A stretch of DNA of 64,000 bases from Pseudoruegeria sp. HB172150 (GCF_013184805.1 NZ_JAATNG010000001.1:372001-436000), one strand, 5' to 3'; counted from the first letter of the stretch, positions 26,419-34,192 are shown. Notes: generated by a model not told the origin, from the sequence alone. Made by a program: numbers and translations.

Positions 26419-26907
26419 ATGCAGCAGATGATACGGGTGCGCGATGCGCTGCTCTCGGCACTGGCGGTGCTGGGGGCGATCGCAATCGTCGCGCTGATGG
26501 TGCATGTGGTGGCGGATGTGGCGATGCGGAACCTGGCGAACAGCCCGATCCCCGCGACCTACGAGATCGTCACCGAGTATTACATGATCGCGCTGGCCTT
26601 CATCCCGCTGGCCTGGGTCGAACGGCGTGGCGGCATGGTGCAGGTCGAGGTGCTGGAAGGACTGCTGGGACCGAACGGCAAGAAGGTGTCGGACTGGATC
26701 GTGGCGCTGCTGTCCACGATCATTTACGGCACGCTTTGCTGGGTCACGCTAAGGACCGCGCTGCAGAACTTCAACACCGGCACCTTCGTGATGTCGCAAA
26801 GCACGCGGCTGGTGGTCTGGCCCGCGTCCTTCCTTCTGCCAATCGGGTTCGCTTTGGCCGCTCTGGTGACGGCGATCCGGCTGATCCTGCCGGAGGAACC
26901 GAAATGA
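26419..26907 (+). CDS. dctQ: TRAP transporter small permease (DctQ family)
   Basis: The 162-residue protein starts MQQMIRVRDALLSALAVL and has four transmembrane helices, the DctQ pattern, with the characteristic EIVTEYYMIALAFIPLAW. It pairs with DctM to form the sodium- or proton-coupled translocator. The ATG at 26419 is the best start, though GGGG lies somewhat far upstream. A longer start near 26365 would include the hairpin. The stop overlaps the dctM start. Confidence 0.87.
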   Translation: MQQMIRVRDALLSALAVLGAIAIVALMVHVVADVAMRNLANSPIPATYEIVTEYYMIALAFIPLAWVERRGGMVQVEVLEGLLGPNGKKVSDWIVALLSTIIYGTLCWVTLRTALQNFNTGTFVMSQSTRLVVWPASFLLPIGFALAALVTAIRLILPEEPK

Positions 26908-28205
26908 GCATCGAGACAGGTTTCATGGGCGTCGGCGTCCTGTTCCTGCTACTGGCGCTGCGGGTGCCGGTGGCGCTGGCTCTGGTTGCGGTATCGTTCG
27001 GCGGTACAGCGTCGATGCTGGGGCTGACGCCGGCGATGGGCATCCTGTCGAACACGCCGCATTCCTTCGTCGCGAACTGGACGCTGTCGGCGGTGCCGAT
27101 GTTCCTGCTGATGGGGTTCATCGCCTTCCATGCCGGGCTGACCGCCGGGCTGTTCGAGGCGGCGAAGGCGGTCCTGCGGCGGATACCGGGGGCGCTGGCG
27201 ATCTCTTCGATCTTTGCCTGTTCGGGCTTTGCCGCCGTCTGCGGCTCGTCGCTGGCGACCGCCGCTGCGATGGGGCGGATCGCGATCCCCGAGATGGTGA
27301 AATCAGGCTATTCGGCCAGCTTTGCCACCGGGTCCATCGCCGCGGGCGGGACCATCGGGGCGCTGATCCCGCCGTCGATCCTGATGATCGTCTACGGGGT
27401 CTTTGCCGAGACATCGGTGACCAAGGTCTTTATCGGCGGCGTCACCATCGGGATCATGACGGCGCTGTTCTATTCCGGCGTCGTGCTGTTGACCTGCTGG
27501 CTGCGGCCGGACGTGGCGCCGCCGCGCCCGCTGGATGCGCAGGACATCGACACCAGGCGCGCTGTGCTGAAGATCTGGCCGGTGCTGCTGCTGATGCTGG
27601 TGGTGTTCGGTGGCCTGTTCTCTGGCATCTTCACCGCGACCGAGGCGGGGGCCGTGGGTGCGATGGGCTCCATCCTGATCTCGCTGGCCATGGGGCGGTT
27701 GAACTTCGCCATCTTCCGGACGGCGATGATCGAGACGCTGATGACGGCGGCGTCGCTGTTCATCATCGGCGTCGGCGCGGCGATGTTCACGCGGTTTCTC
27801 GGTCTGTCGGGGCTGACCAGTTTCATCTCGTCAGCCGTCAGCGGCGCCGAGCTTGGCTATGTCCAGCTGATGGTGATCGTGGTGGTGCTGTACCTGATCC
27901 TCGGCATGTTCATGGAGCCGTTCGGCGCGATGCTGGTGACGCTGCCGGTGCTGCTGCCGATCTTTCGGGCAGAGGGCATCGACCTGATCTGGTTCGGCGT
28001 GCTGGCGGTCAAGCTGCTGGAGATCGGGATGATCACACCGCCTGTGGGCCTGAACGTCTTCGTCATCCGAAACGTGGCCAGCGAATACGCCTCGGTCATG
28101 CAGATCTTCAAGGGCGTGATCCCGTTCCTGATCGCCGACATCTTCGTGGTGATCGTCGTCATCGCCTTCCCCGCGCTGATCCTGTTCCTGCCGAGTATGT
28201 TATGA
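26904..28205 (+). CDS. dctM: TRAP transporter large permease (DctM family)
   Basis: The 433-residue polytopic protein has about twelve hydrophobic helices and the DctM hallmarks: CGSSLATAAAMGRIAIPEM, GGTIGALIPPSILMIVYG and TPPVGLNVFVIRNVAS. It forms the translocation path with DctQ and receives substrate from DctP. The ATG at 26904 overlaps the dctQ stop. Its stop overlaps the acyl-CoA dehydrogenase start, so the whole set is coupled. Confidence 0.93.
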   Translation: MSIETGFMGVGVLFLLLALRVPVALALVAVSFGGTASMLGLTPAMGILSNTPHSFVANWTLSAVPMFLLMGFIAFHAGLTAGLFEAAKAVLRRIPGALAISSIFACSGFAAVCGSSLATAAAMGRIAIPEMVKSGYSASFATGSIAAGGTIGALIPPSILMIVYGVFAETSVTKVFIGGVTIGIMTALFYSGVVLLTCWLRPDVAPPRPLDAQDIDTRRAVLKIWPVLLLMLVVFGGLFSGIFTATEAGAVGAMGSILISLAMGRLNFAIFRTAMIETLMTAASLFIIGVGAAMFTRFLGLSGLTSFISSAVSGAELGYVQLMVIVVVLYLILGMFMEPFGAMLVTLPVLLPIFRAEGIDLIWFGVLAVKLLEIGMITPPVGLNVFVIRNVASEYASVMQIFKGVIPFLIADIFVVIVVIAFPALILFLPSML

Positions 28206-29770
28206 CCTATTCCGAGAATGCCGACGCGATGCTGGACGCCCTGTCCCGCACGCCGAATTTCGCACGCGTGGCGGGCGATGTGCTGGATGCCGAAACCCTG
28301 AATGCAATCCTTGGCGAGGCGGCCAAGGTGGCCGAGAGCGCGGTGGCGCCGGTGGGCCCGATTTCCGATCGGGTCGGCGCGCGGTTTGCGGATGGCAGGG
28401 TGACGCTGCCATCAGAGTATGGCCCGGCCTGGGATGCCTTGGCCGAGGGCGGCTGGCTGGGTCTGGAGCACGAGGAGCGGTTCGGCGGCATGGGAATGCC
28501 GCTGAGCGTCTTCGCGGCGGTGAACCCGCTGTTCGAACGCGCCTGTGCGCCTTTCATGATGTGCGCGGGCGGGTCGCGGTCTGCGGCGCTGTTGCTGTCT
28601 GCCTGGGCCGATGCGGAACTGCGCGACGACTGGGTGCCGGCGCTGGTGGCGGGCGAACGCTGTGCCACGATCTGCATCTCCGAACCCGAGGCCGGGTCGG
28701 ATGTTGGCCGTATCCGGACACGGGCCGAGAAGGGCCCGGACGGCTGGCAGGTTTCCGGGCAGAAGATCTGGATTTCCTTCGGCGATCACGACCTGCGAGA
28801 CCGGATCGGCCATTGCATGTTGGCGCGGACCGGCGATGCGCCGGGCACCCGCGGGCTGTCGCTGTTCTTCGTCGAGCGCGGGCCCGGAGTGATCTGCGAA
28901 CGGATCGAGGAGAAGATGGGCCTCCACGGTTCGCCGACCTGCGCCCTGCGGTTCGAGGACGCGCCCGCCGTGCTGATCGGCGAAGAGGGGCGCGGGCTGC
29001 CGCAGCTTTTCACCATGATCCGGCATATGCGGCTGAGCGTGGCGACCCAGGGGTTGGGGATCGCGCTGGGCTCCTACGACGTGGCGCGGGAGCATGCTGA
29101 AAGCCGTCGACAGGGCGGTGATCCGAAGGCGCCGGCGGTGCCGATTATCCAGCACGCGGACGTGCAGCGGCAGCTGATGGCGATGAAGTCGCGGATCGAC
29201 CTGTTCCGGCTGGCCCTGGTCGAGGCTGCCTGTGCGGCGGACCTGTCGGGCGACGATCCCGACATGGCGCGGCTTTGCAGCTGGTTGCTGCCGCTGATCA
29301 AGAATTTCGGCGCCGAGATGGGGTTCGATTGCGCCCATGCAGCGATCCAGGTGCTGGGCGGCGCCGGGTTCACCAAGGACTACCCGGTGGAACAGTACCT
29401 GCGCGATGCGCGGGTATTCACGATCTACGAAGGCACGACGGGTATGCAGGGCCAGGACTTTCTGCTGCGGCAGACCCTGGCCGAGGATGGAGCAGCGGTG
29501 AAAGTCTTCCTGAAGATCGCTGCAGCCGAATGCGCCGAACACACCGGGGCGCTGGCCGTGGTGGAACGGTTCGGCGCCTTCGCGGAGGAAGTGACGGACG
29601 CCGACAAGGCGCGGCTGCCGGGTATGGCCGATGCGTTCCTGCGGGCCGGATGGGTCGCGGTGCAGGCATGGCTGTCGGTGCGGATCGCGGAAACCGGTGA
29701 GGCCGCGTTCTTTCGTGCGACGGCGGCGGCGGAACTGGAATTGCGGATCGCCGCGGCGCGCGCGGCATAG
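28202..29770 (+). CDS. Acyl-CoA dehydrogenase
   Basis: The 522-residue flavoenzyme has the N-terminal helical domain (EHEERFGGMGMP) and the FAD/substrate loop ICISEPEAGSDVGRIRTRA. VSGQKIWISFGDHD and VLGGAGFTKDYPVEQYLRDAR follow, and the catalytic-base region is IYEGTTGMQGQDFL. The length and a C-terminal domain match long acyl-CoA dehydrogenases with an added DUF. In this cluster it may oxidise a phenylpropanoyl-CoA, for example dihydroferuloyl-CoA, to the cinnamoyl-CoA. That substrate is inferred from context. It is the last gene of the operon. Confidence 0.9.
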   Translation: MTYSENADAMLDALSRTPNFARVAGDVLDAETLNAILGEAAKVAESAVAPVGPISDRVGARFADGRVTLPSEYGPAWDALAEGGWLGLEHEERFGGMGMPLSVFAAVNPLFERACAPFMMCAGGSRSAALLLSAWADAELRDDWVPALVAGERCATICISEPEAGSDVGRIRTRAEKGPDGWQVSGQKIWISFGDHDLRDRIGHCMLARTGDAPGTRGLSLFFVERGPGVICERIEEKMGLHGSPTCALRFEDAPAVLIGEEGRGLPQLFTMIRHMRLSVATQGLGIALGSYDVAREHAESRRQGGDPKAPAVPIIQHADVQRQLMAMKSRIDLFRLALVEAACAADLSGDDPDMARLCSWLLPLIKNFGAEMGFDCAHAAIQVLGGAGFTKDYPVEQYLRDARVFTIYEGTTGMQGQDFLLRQTLAEDGAAVKVFLKIAAAECAEHTGALAVVERFGAFAEEVTDADKARLPGMADAFLRAGWVAVQAWLSVRIAETGEAAFFRATAAAELELRIAAARAA

Positions 29771-29881
29771 GTTTGCTGGGTCGGGTGTGCCCGGCGCTAC
29801 ATCATACATCCGTCATATATGCTAGATCTGTGGGCGCTGCAGAGATCTTGTAGATAAGTGATCAACGCTGTGGATATCTAG

Positions 29882-29986
29882 TTGATCTTTGCCCGGGCCC
29901 ACGCTATGTGTGCCTCACAGGTGCATAGACGCGGTATGCAGAACTGACGTCAAGGGCCCGGTTGCCTTGGGTGGCCGGGCCTTTTT
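29882..29986 (+). ncRNA. Possible short transcript upstream of an orphan terminator
   Basis: A TTGATC/CTATGT promoter-like pair (29882-29887 and 29904-29909, spacing 16) lies about 45 bases before a terminator. A short frame at 29906-29947 reads MCASQVHRRGMQN. The terminator is about 180 bases downstream of the acyl-CoA dehydrogenase stop and has no other gene to serve. A small RNA or leader peptide is possible, but simple termination of the operon is an equally good reading. Confidence 0.3.
29952..29986 (+). terminator. Rho-independent terminator downstream of the hydroxycinnamate operon
   Basis: A 7-bp GC stem (GGCCCGG with CCGGGCC at 29955-29961 and 29975-29981) is followed by five T residues. 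It is the first strong terminator after the acyl-CoA dehydrogenase gene. Confidence 0.8.
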
Positions 29987-30543
29987 CGTGGCTGGATTTT
30001 CTGGAATCGGAAAAGGCGCCAGGTGCTCAGACGCGGTCCTTGCAGCGTGCCTTGCGGCACTCCCTGACGCCTTCCCGAAGCACCTCGTCCGAGGGGACGG
30101 GATGTCCGGCTGGCTCCGGCCCCGAGGGACCTTCGCCACACGACCTGCCCGAAGACCTGCCGTGGGTGCCTTCCGCCCTCCGAAGAGGACATCCGGCGCG
30201 CTCCAGCCCTTGGCAGCCAGGGCCGCGCCCTGGGTTCGGTGAACCCGTCGGGCTGCGGTCCAGCTCCGGTTCCGTCACGGGCGGGCGCGGTCAGACCGTC
30301 CCTTCCGCGCCGGGCCCGGGAGAGCCTTGCGCCCCGCGCCGGTTCCGGAGAACCCTTGCGGTAATGAAACTGTTACAAGGGGCATCGGGGTTCTCAAGAA
30401 AATAGCAGTGCAGCATGGAATTTTCCTGGGGATGAAATCGTTGACATGTATGGGGAAAGGCCGGTTTTCGGGGCGCGGGCCGGGGGGTTGGCGGGCTGGG
30501 GATTATCCGGGCCGGACAGGGGCCCCTGCTGCGGCTGCGAAAA

Positions 30544-30603
30544 GGGCGTCCCCATGGGGACGGGGGGTCAAGTCATTGATTTCAGGCATGTTAGCGCAAA
30601 CGT
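30544..30603 (+). repeat. 60-bp dispersed repeat, copy 2
   Basis: Identical to 10660-10719 over 60 bases and in direct orientation, 19,884 bases away. It has the same 16-base palindrome at its left end. It lies 75 bases upstream of the entericidin-like gene, so it could carry a promoter or be a small mobile or repetitive element. Confidence 0.9.
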
Positions 30604-30677
30604 ACGGTGAGGACGCTTCGCGCCGGGAACCGAATAGGCGATTCGCGGGTTGGTCGGGAAATGACATGGAGACGACA

Positions 30678-30809
30678 ATGACACGCATCGTGATTCTGCT
30701 GACCGCCCTGGCGGCGCTTGCCGCCTGCGAGACCGTCGAGGGCTTTGGCCAGGACGTGGAGAACGCCGGCGAAGAGCTGCAGGAAGAGTCGAACCGGGCC
30801 CAGTACTGA
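30678..30809 (+). CDS. Entericidin-like small lipoprotein
   Basis: The 43-residue protein MTRIVILLTALAALAAC has a lipoprotein signal with lipobox LAAC. ETVEGFGQDVENAGEELQEE follows, the entericidin A/B family pattern. Mature entericidins are tiny membrane lipoproteins linked to osmotic or stationary-phase stress. The ATG at 30678 has GGAG 6 bases upstream. An ATG at 30666 would bring that site inside the gene. A strong terminator follows. Confidence 0.9.
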   Translation: MTRIVILLTALAALAACETVEGFGQDVENAGEELQEESNRAQY

Positions 30810-30839
30810 AACAGGACCGGGCCACAGGTTCAGGAACAA

Positions 30840-30867
30840 GGGGAGGCGCCGGGCGCCTCCCCTTTTT
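30840..30867 (+). terminator. Terminator of the entericidin-like gene
   Basis: A perfect 10-bp stem (GGGGAGGCGC at 30840-30849 with its complement at 30853-30862) and a 3-base loop are followed by five T residues. Confidence 0.93.
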
Positions 30868-30871
30868 CGTG

Positions 30872-31243
30872 TCAGTGGTGGCTGGCGGTTTCGAGATTGA
30901 CCGGAAGGCAGTTGATCGCGATGAGCGTCATGCCGAGATCGGCCTTGCCGTCACAGTCGAACGCATCCTCGACGCCTTCCGGAGAGTCGACGGCAACCTC
31001 GGCATGGCCCGGATCGTGCTCTGGTTCGCTCATGCGGAGCGTGCTGACGCCATCGTCGCAGGTCACTTCCCCGCCGTCCCGGAACAGCTCCATCGGAAGG
31101 ATGAAGACGTGCTGGTTGGACCGGTCGGCGGCGCAGAAGGCGGCGGCGAAGTCATCTGCCGAGCGGGTGTCGCTGACGAGATTGTCCTGGGCGAGGGCGG
31201 GGCTGGCAAGCAAGGCGAAGGCGGTTACGGTGGTTCGAAACAT
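30872..31243 (-). CDS. Small periplasmic protein of unknown function
   Basis: The 123-residue frame starts MFRTTVTAFALLASPALAQ, a clear Sec signal with cleavage after ALA. The mature part contains four Cys, for example in AAFCAADR, VTCDDG, FDCDGK and INCLPVN, so disulfides are likely. GGGAGA lies 5 bases upstream of the ATG at 31243. I do not recognise the family. Confidence 0.75.
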   Translation of the reverse strand: MFRTTVTAFALLASPALAQDNLVSDTRSADDFAAAFCAADRSNQHVFILPMELFRDGGEVTCDDGVSTLRMSEPEHDPGHAEVAVDSPEGVEDAFDCDGKADLGMTLIAINCLPVNLETASHH

Positions 31244-31360
31244 GATGGTCTCCCTGTAAATCATCTGTTCGGTGCAGAATGCAGGAAGGGGATGCTGTAG
31301 GGGAAAGTACGCCGCAACTACGGCGTGTCACGGAGCGAGACAGGACTTCCCTTGATTGTT

Positions 31361-31666
31361 TCAGCCGCCGGGCCGGACCTGTTTCCGCATCGGGCCTTCC
31401 GGGCGGTAGCGGTCCATCACGGTATCCAGCGATGCGTTGGTGATGGCGGGATTTGCCGCCTGCAGGTAGGGCAGGAGGACGGCCTTGTTGGCGTGCTGGC
31501 GCGCGCCGGAGGGGGTGTGGTCCGGATCGGGGCGGACGTTGGCGAAGCAGTCGATGAAGGCCTGTTCCGGGATGCCGAGATCGGCGGCGATCAGGTCGGT
31601 GGGCCGGTCGCCGGGGGCGGCGAGGGCGGGGGCCGCGGTCAGCAGCAGGACGGCCAGGGCGCGCAT
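31361..31666 (-). CDS. Small secreted protein of unknown function
   Basis: The 101-residue protein starts MRALAVLLLTAAPALAAPGD, a Sec signal peptide. A compact mature domain contains DLGIPEQAFIDCFANVRP and LLPYLQAANPAITNASLDTVMDRYRPEGP. An AGGAGG ribosome binding site precedes the start. The mature region has one Cys and looks helical. Function is unknown. Confidence 0.78.
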   Translation of the reverse strand: MRALAVLLLTAAPALAAPGDRPTDLIAADLGIPEQAFIDCFANVRPDPDHTPSGARQHANKAVLLPYLQAANPAITNASLDTVMDRYRPEGPMRKQVRPGG

Positions 31667-31729
31667 CGGTGTCTCCTCCTTGCAATGCGTGGAGGTTCTA
31701 CGCCCGGCGCGCCCGGTTCCGTCGCGGCG

Positions 31730-31939
31730 CTATTCCTCCAACCGGAAGCCGAGTTTCACGCCAACCTGGAAATGCTTGACCTCGCCACCCTCGACATGGC
31801 CGCGGATCTGCGTGACCTCGATCCATTCGATGTGATTGATCGATTTCGACGCGGTGGACACGGCGTTGCGGATGGCGTCGTCGATGGTGGTTTCGGACGA
31901 GCCGTAGACCTCGGTGACGGGATAGACGTGGTTGGACAT
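31730..31939 (-). CDS. Dodecin family flavin-binding protein
   Basis: Dodecins form hollow dodecamers that store flavin or related cofactors. The 69 residues MSNHVYPVTEVYGSSETTID, DAIRNAVSTASKSINHIEWIE and VKHFQVGVKLGFRLEE match the family strand-helix-strand-strand layout. The flavin-stacking Trp is present in IEWIEV. AGGAGG lies upstream of the ATG at 31939. The length is exactly typical. Confidence 0.93.
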   Translation of the reverse strand: MSNHVYPVTEVYGSSETTIDDAIRNAVSTASKSINHIEWIEVTQIRGHVEGGEVKHFQVGVKLGFRLEE

Positions 31940-32014
31940 GAGCGGGCCTCCTTTTGCGGAAGGAGGGTAGGGTGTGGGGGGAGGGAGGCAAGGAGGGGGG
32001 GCGGTTGGCCGGGT

Positions 32015-32038
32015 GGTGGGCAGATTGCCCACCCTACG
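32015..32038 (+). repeat. REP-like hairpin with CCCACCCTACGG tail, copy A
   Basis: GGTGGGCA and TGCCCACC pair across a 3-base loop (32015-32033), and the right arm continues into CTACGG. The same tail follows a longer hairpin at 36293-36338. Short elements with GTAGGGTGGG are dispersed in many proteobacterial genomes. Confidence 0.6.
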
Positions 32039-32146
32039 GTTGCTAAATTACGTCAATGCGCTGGTCGTATTTATGACTAATTTAACTACTATTGGAACGA
32101 TGCAGGGCGGGGTGCTCTGCAAGTAAAAACAATTGGAGGGGTGATA

Positions 32147-32455
32147 GTGAGGAAAGCTGTCCTTTTCGTCGTTTGCCTGATTGCCGTGGCTGGATGTGAA
32201 GCGCAAAAGACACCTGTTCCCACGGGTGGAAGCAGATCAGATGCACTTGTGGAAATGTCATTCGATGTCTCGGCATTGGAGATCCCAGTCGTGGATTGGG
32301 AAACGGCTGCGAAGTCGGCGACCAAACGCTGCAATGCGTGGGGTTATCGGCACGCTGATCCATTTGAAGGCACCAAGACGCAATGCCAATCAACTGACAT
32401 TTACGGTGGTTGCAACTACGCGACCGTGACCCGCGTCTATCAGTGTATCAACTAG
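32147..32455 (+). CDS. YecR-like lipoprotein
   Basis: The 102-residue protein starts (GTG at 32147) MRKAVLFVVCLIAVAGC, with lipobox AVAGC. The C-terminal part KSATKRCNAWGYRHADPFEG, TQCQSTDIYGGCNY and VYQCIN matches the YecR-like family, which has conserved Cys pairs and RC-AWG. GGAGG lies 7 bases upstream of GTG 32147. A GTG at 32141 is too close to it. The function of YecR proteins is unclear. Confidence 0.85.
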   Translation: MRKAVLFVVCLIAVAGCEAQKTPVPTGGSRSDALVEMSFDVSALEIPVVDWETAAKSATKRCNAWGYRHADPFEGTKTQCQSTDIYGGCNYATVTRVYQCIN

Positions 32456-32462
32456 ATGTCTG

Positions 32463-32490
32463 GTAAGGTGCGCATGAATGCGCACCTTAC
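32463..32490. terminator. Perfect 13-bp hairpin after the YecR-like gene
   Basis: GTAAGGTGCGCAT (32463-32475) and its complement (32478-32490) are separated by two bases. It starts 8 bases after the lipoprotein stop and is probably its terminator. The T-tract is weak, so it might work in both directions. Confidence 0.65.
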
Positions 32491-32626
32491 GCTTTCCAAT
32501 TGGCAGTAATCTTCGATCCACCGGGAAATTCGCAAGGGCCGAATGACCCGGAATTCACGGATCAGGCGGTCGAAGGCAGTTTCAGCGAACCGCAGGGCGT
32601 ATGACTGCGCACCCATCGCTTGCTTT

Positions 32627-33400
32627 CTATCTTAATGAACTTAGGACGATTTCCCCGTCGCCATTGAGAAGAACAAACAGCAGATCGCTATCTGGTTCTT
32701 CTGATTCCTCCCGAGTGGCAAAAATGATACCTGCGCTTGTCACAGCAAATATAACGCCAACCTTGGAAATTACCGTTGCCTCAATTTTCTCGCCCGCAAG
32801 AATCCTTTCGGCTCTGGATTTTCCAAGTTCGTGTGAGAAATGGAGTAAGAGAAAAATCGCAACCGGCAGTGTCGCTTTATATAGAAGCTTCAAAAAATCT
32901 TCGAAGTTGACTTTATCAGCAGCTCGATCCAGCAATCCGAAGAAACTTATCCCACTCCCCTCTGAAGCATTGGCATTAACAATTATTGCTACGAAAAATA
33001 TTATTACAAAATATTCCAAATACAAAATGAAATTCCATATTACATTGAACCCAGAAAAGATTATGCAAAACGCCAAAACTGCGCATGCAATTTGCAGAAC
33101 TCTCTGACGCACATCGCCTAGGAATGACAGGGAAAATAGATCTCCGATCCTACCTATGATATGATCTTTCTGCCGGGCAGACGCTTTTTCTAATGCGATG
33201 AGAAAAAGGTTCACTAAATCACCGAATTGCCAGCCGATCAGAGAAGACGCAGCGATAGCCATAGTGAACTGAAAATAATAGTTAAAAACGAAACCCGGAT
33301 CCAGAGCTGGATAGAACCCGCTCGGTAGCACCGACAAGTATCCGTAGATATTTATTGTTCCGATTGATGTAATGGAAGCCAACGCGAGTGCTAGCGTCAC
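32627..33400 (-). CDS. AT-rich polytopic membrane protein of unknown function
   Basis: The frame encodes 257 residues from GTG at 33400. Four or five hydrophobic helices are clear, for example CAVLAFCIIFSGFNVIWNFI, YFVIIFFVAIIVNA, ATLPVAIFLLLHFS and VISKVGVIFAVTSAGIIFA. They alternate with charged loops. Its A+T content and codon use (many AAA, ATT and TTA) differ sharply from neighbouring genes, a sign of recent acquisition. It lies immediately downstream of the lepA fragment. The start is uncertain because no other good site lies upstream. Family unknown. Confidence 0.65.
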   Translation of the reverse strand: MTLALALASITSIGTINIYGYLSVLPSGFYPALDPGFVFNYYFQFTMAIAASSLIGWQFGDLVNLFLIALEKASARQKDHIIGRIGDLFSLSFLGDVRQRVLQIACAVLAFCIIFSGFNVIWNFILYLEYFVIIFFVAIIVNANASEGSGISFFGLLDRAADKVNFEDFLKLLYKATLPVAIFLLLHFSHELGKSRAERILAGEKIEATVISKVGVIFAVTSAGIIFATREESEEPDSDLLFVLLNGDGEIVLSSLR

Positions 33401-33436
33401 CCACCTTTTCTGAATTAACTGGAATATTCTTCGCGA

Positions 33437-33688
33437 CCTTCACCCATCCATCTTCAAGGCATTAATAAACGTCTCCTGTGGAATATCAACCTTCCCGAAC
33501 TGGCGCATCTTCTTCTTGCTGGCCTTCTGCTTTTCCGGAAGCTTCTTTTTCCAGGTGGCGTCGCCGCCGTAGCATTTCGCCGTCACGTGCTTGCGCAGCG
33601 CAGCAAGGGTCTCGCGCGCGATGACCTTGCCGCCGATGGCCGCGTGGACGGGGATCCTGAACATGTGGCGGGGATCGGCTGTTTCAGA
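33437..33688 (-). pseudogene. lepA: 5'-truncated duplicate of the lepA 3' end
   Basis: The 74-residue frame at 33440-33664 matches the C-terminus of the intact lepA at 34222 with 66 of 74 residues identical, counted by eye. The match continues in nucleotides past the stop (CACCCATCC) and upstream to about 33688, where a one-base deletion breaks the frame and similarity ends. All GTPase domains are absent, so it cannot be functional LepA. Its divergence argues against a very recent tandem duplication. Confidence 0.9.
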
Positions 33689-33764
33689 CGCGCAGGGTGC
33701 TCGTTCCAGCGCGCCGGGACGTGGTGGTGCGCATGCATGCGCGTTCCTCGGTTGCTCCCCAAAG

Positions 33765-33792
33765 TTGTTTTTCGCTCAATTTATGGTAGAAT
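33765..33792 (+). promoter_or_regulatory. Candidate promoter of the cysteine-rich secreted protein gene
   Basis: TTGTTT (33765-33770) and TAGAAT (33787-33792) are separated by 16 bases and lie about 40 bases upstream of the ATG at 33831. The AT-rich surroundings fit a sigma-70 promoter. Confidence 0.5.
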
Positions 33793-33830
33793 GAAGGTCT
33801 TCACACTTGATTCCCAAAAAGGATATTGTC

Positions 33831-34130
33831 ATGCGGTTTTTCGCACTCTCTTTTCTGTTGTCTGTCTTCCTGGCCACGGGTGCCACGGCTCAGAACCAAC
33901 CCCCGGCAAATGCCCAGCAGATGTCCGATCTCACGCAGGCGATCGGGAACCTCACGGTGCTTCTGAACAACATCAATCGGGGCGCTGCGCCGGCCGGATT
34001 GACCAGCCCGGGCGGGACATCCATGACCTGCACGAAGTTCTGCAAGGACTGCCAGAGCTGCGAGTCCTATTGCTGCGAAGCGACCGATCCCGATGACCTC
34101 GATCTGGTCATCATAACCGACGACGAGTGA
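33831..34130 (+). CDS. Secreted cysteine-rich small protein of unknown function
   Basis: The 99-residue protein has a Sec signal (MRFFALSFLLSVFLATGATAQ) and a helical, Gln/Asn-rich segment (ANAQQMSDLTQAIGNLTVLL). A Cys cluster CTKFCKDCQSCESYCC holds six Cys in 16 residues, followed by an acidic tail ending DDE. The Cys cluster could hold disulfides or a metal. AAGGA precedes the ATG by about 7 bases. It lies between the two lepA copies on the opposite strand. I do not recognise a family. Confidence 0.75.
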   Translation: MRFFALSFLLSVFLATGATAQNQPPANAQQMSDLTQAIGNLTVLLNNINRGAAPAGLTSPGGTSMTCTKFCKDCQSCESYCCEATDPDDLDLVIITDDE

Positions 34131-34192
34131 GGCCCGCCGCGCCTAGCGGATCAAGACCGCACCGGGCGCGGCCGGTGAAACCGTCTTCGATC

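Larger units (their letters stand above)
29771..30677. other. Gene-free region with structured and GC-rich segments
   Basis: About 900 bases hold no gene I can support. The first 100 bases are relatively AT-rich, with four GATC sites within about 70 bases (near 29823, 29842, 29859 and 29884) and a DnaA-box-like ATATCCACA on the minus strand (29869-29877). A 7-bp inverted repeat (GATCAAC/GTTGATC) and a terminator at 29952-29986 follow. The rest, to about 30420, is very GC-rich with pyrimidine-skewed stretches and small hairpins. Copy 2 of the 60-bp repeat is at its end. Confidence 0.6.

Noticed and set aside
29800-29890. Replication origin
   Set aside because: Only one DnaA-like box is present, and neighbouring genes are not those usually found at alphaproteobacterial origins.
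29889-30405. Overlapping frames of 117 to 147 codons in the GC-rich interval
   Set aside because: They have Pro/Arg/Ser-rich low-complexity products, no ribosome binding sites and no recognisable domains, which fits chance frames in high-GC DNA.
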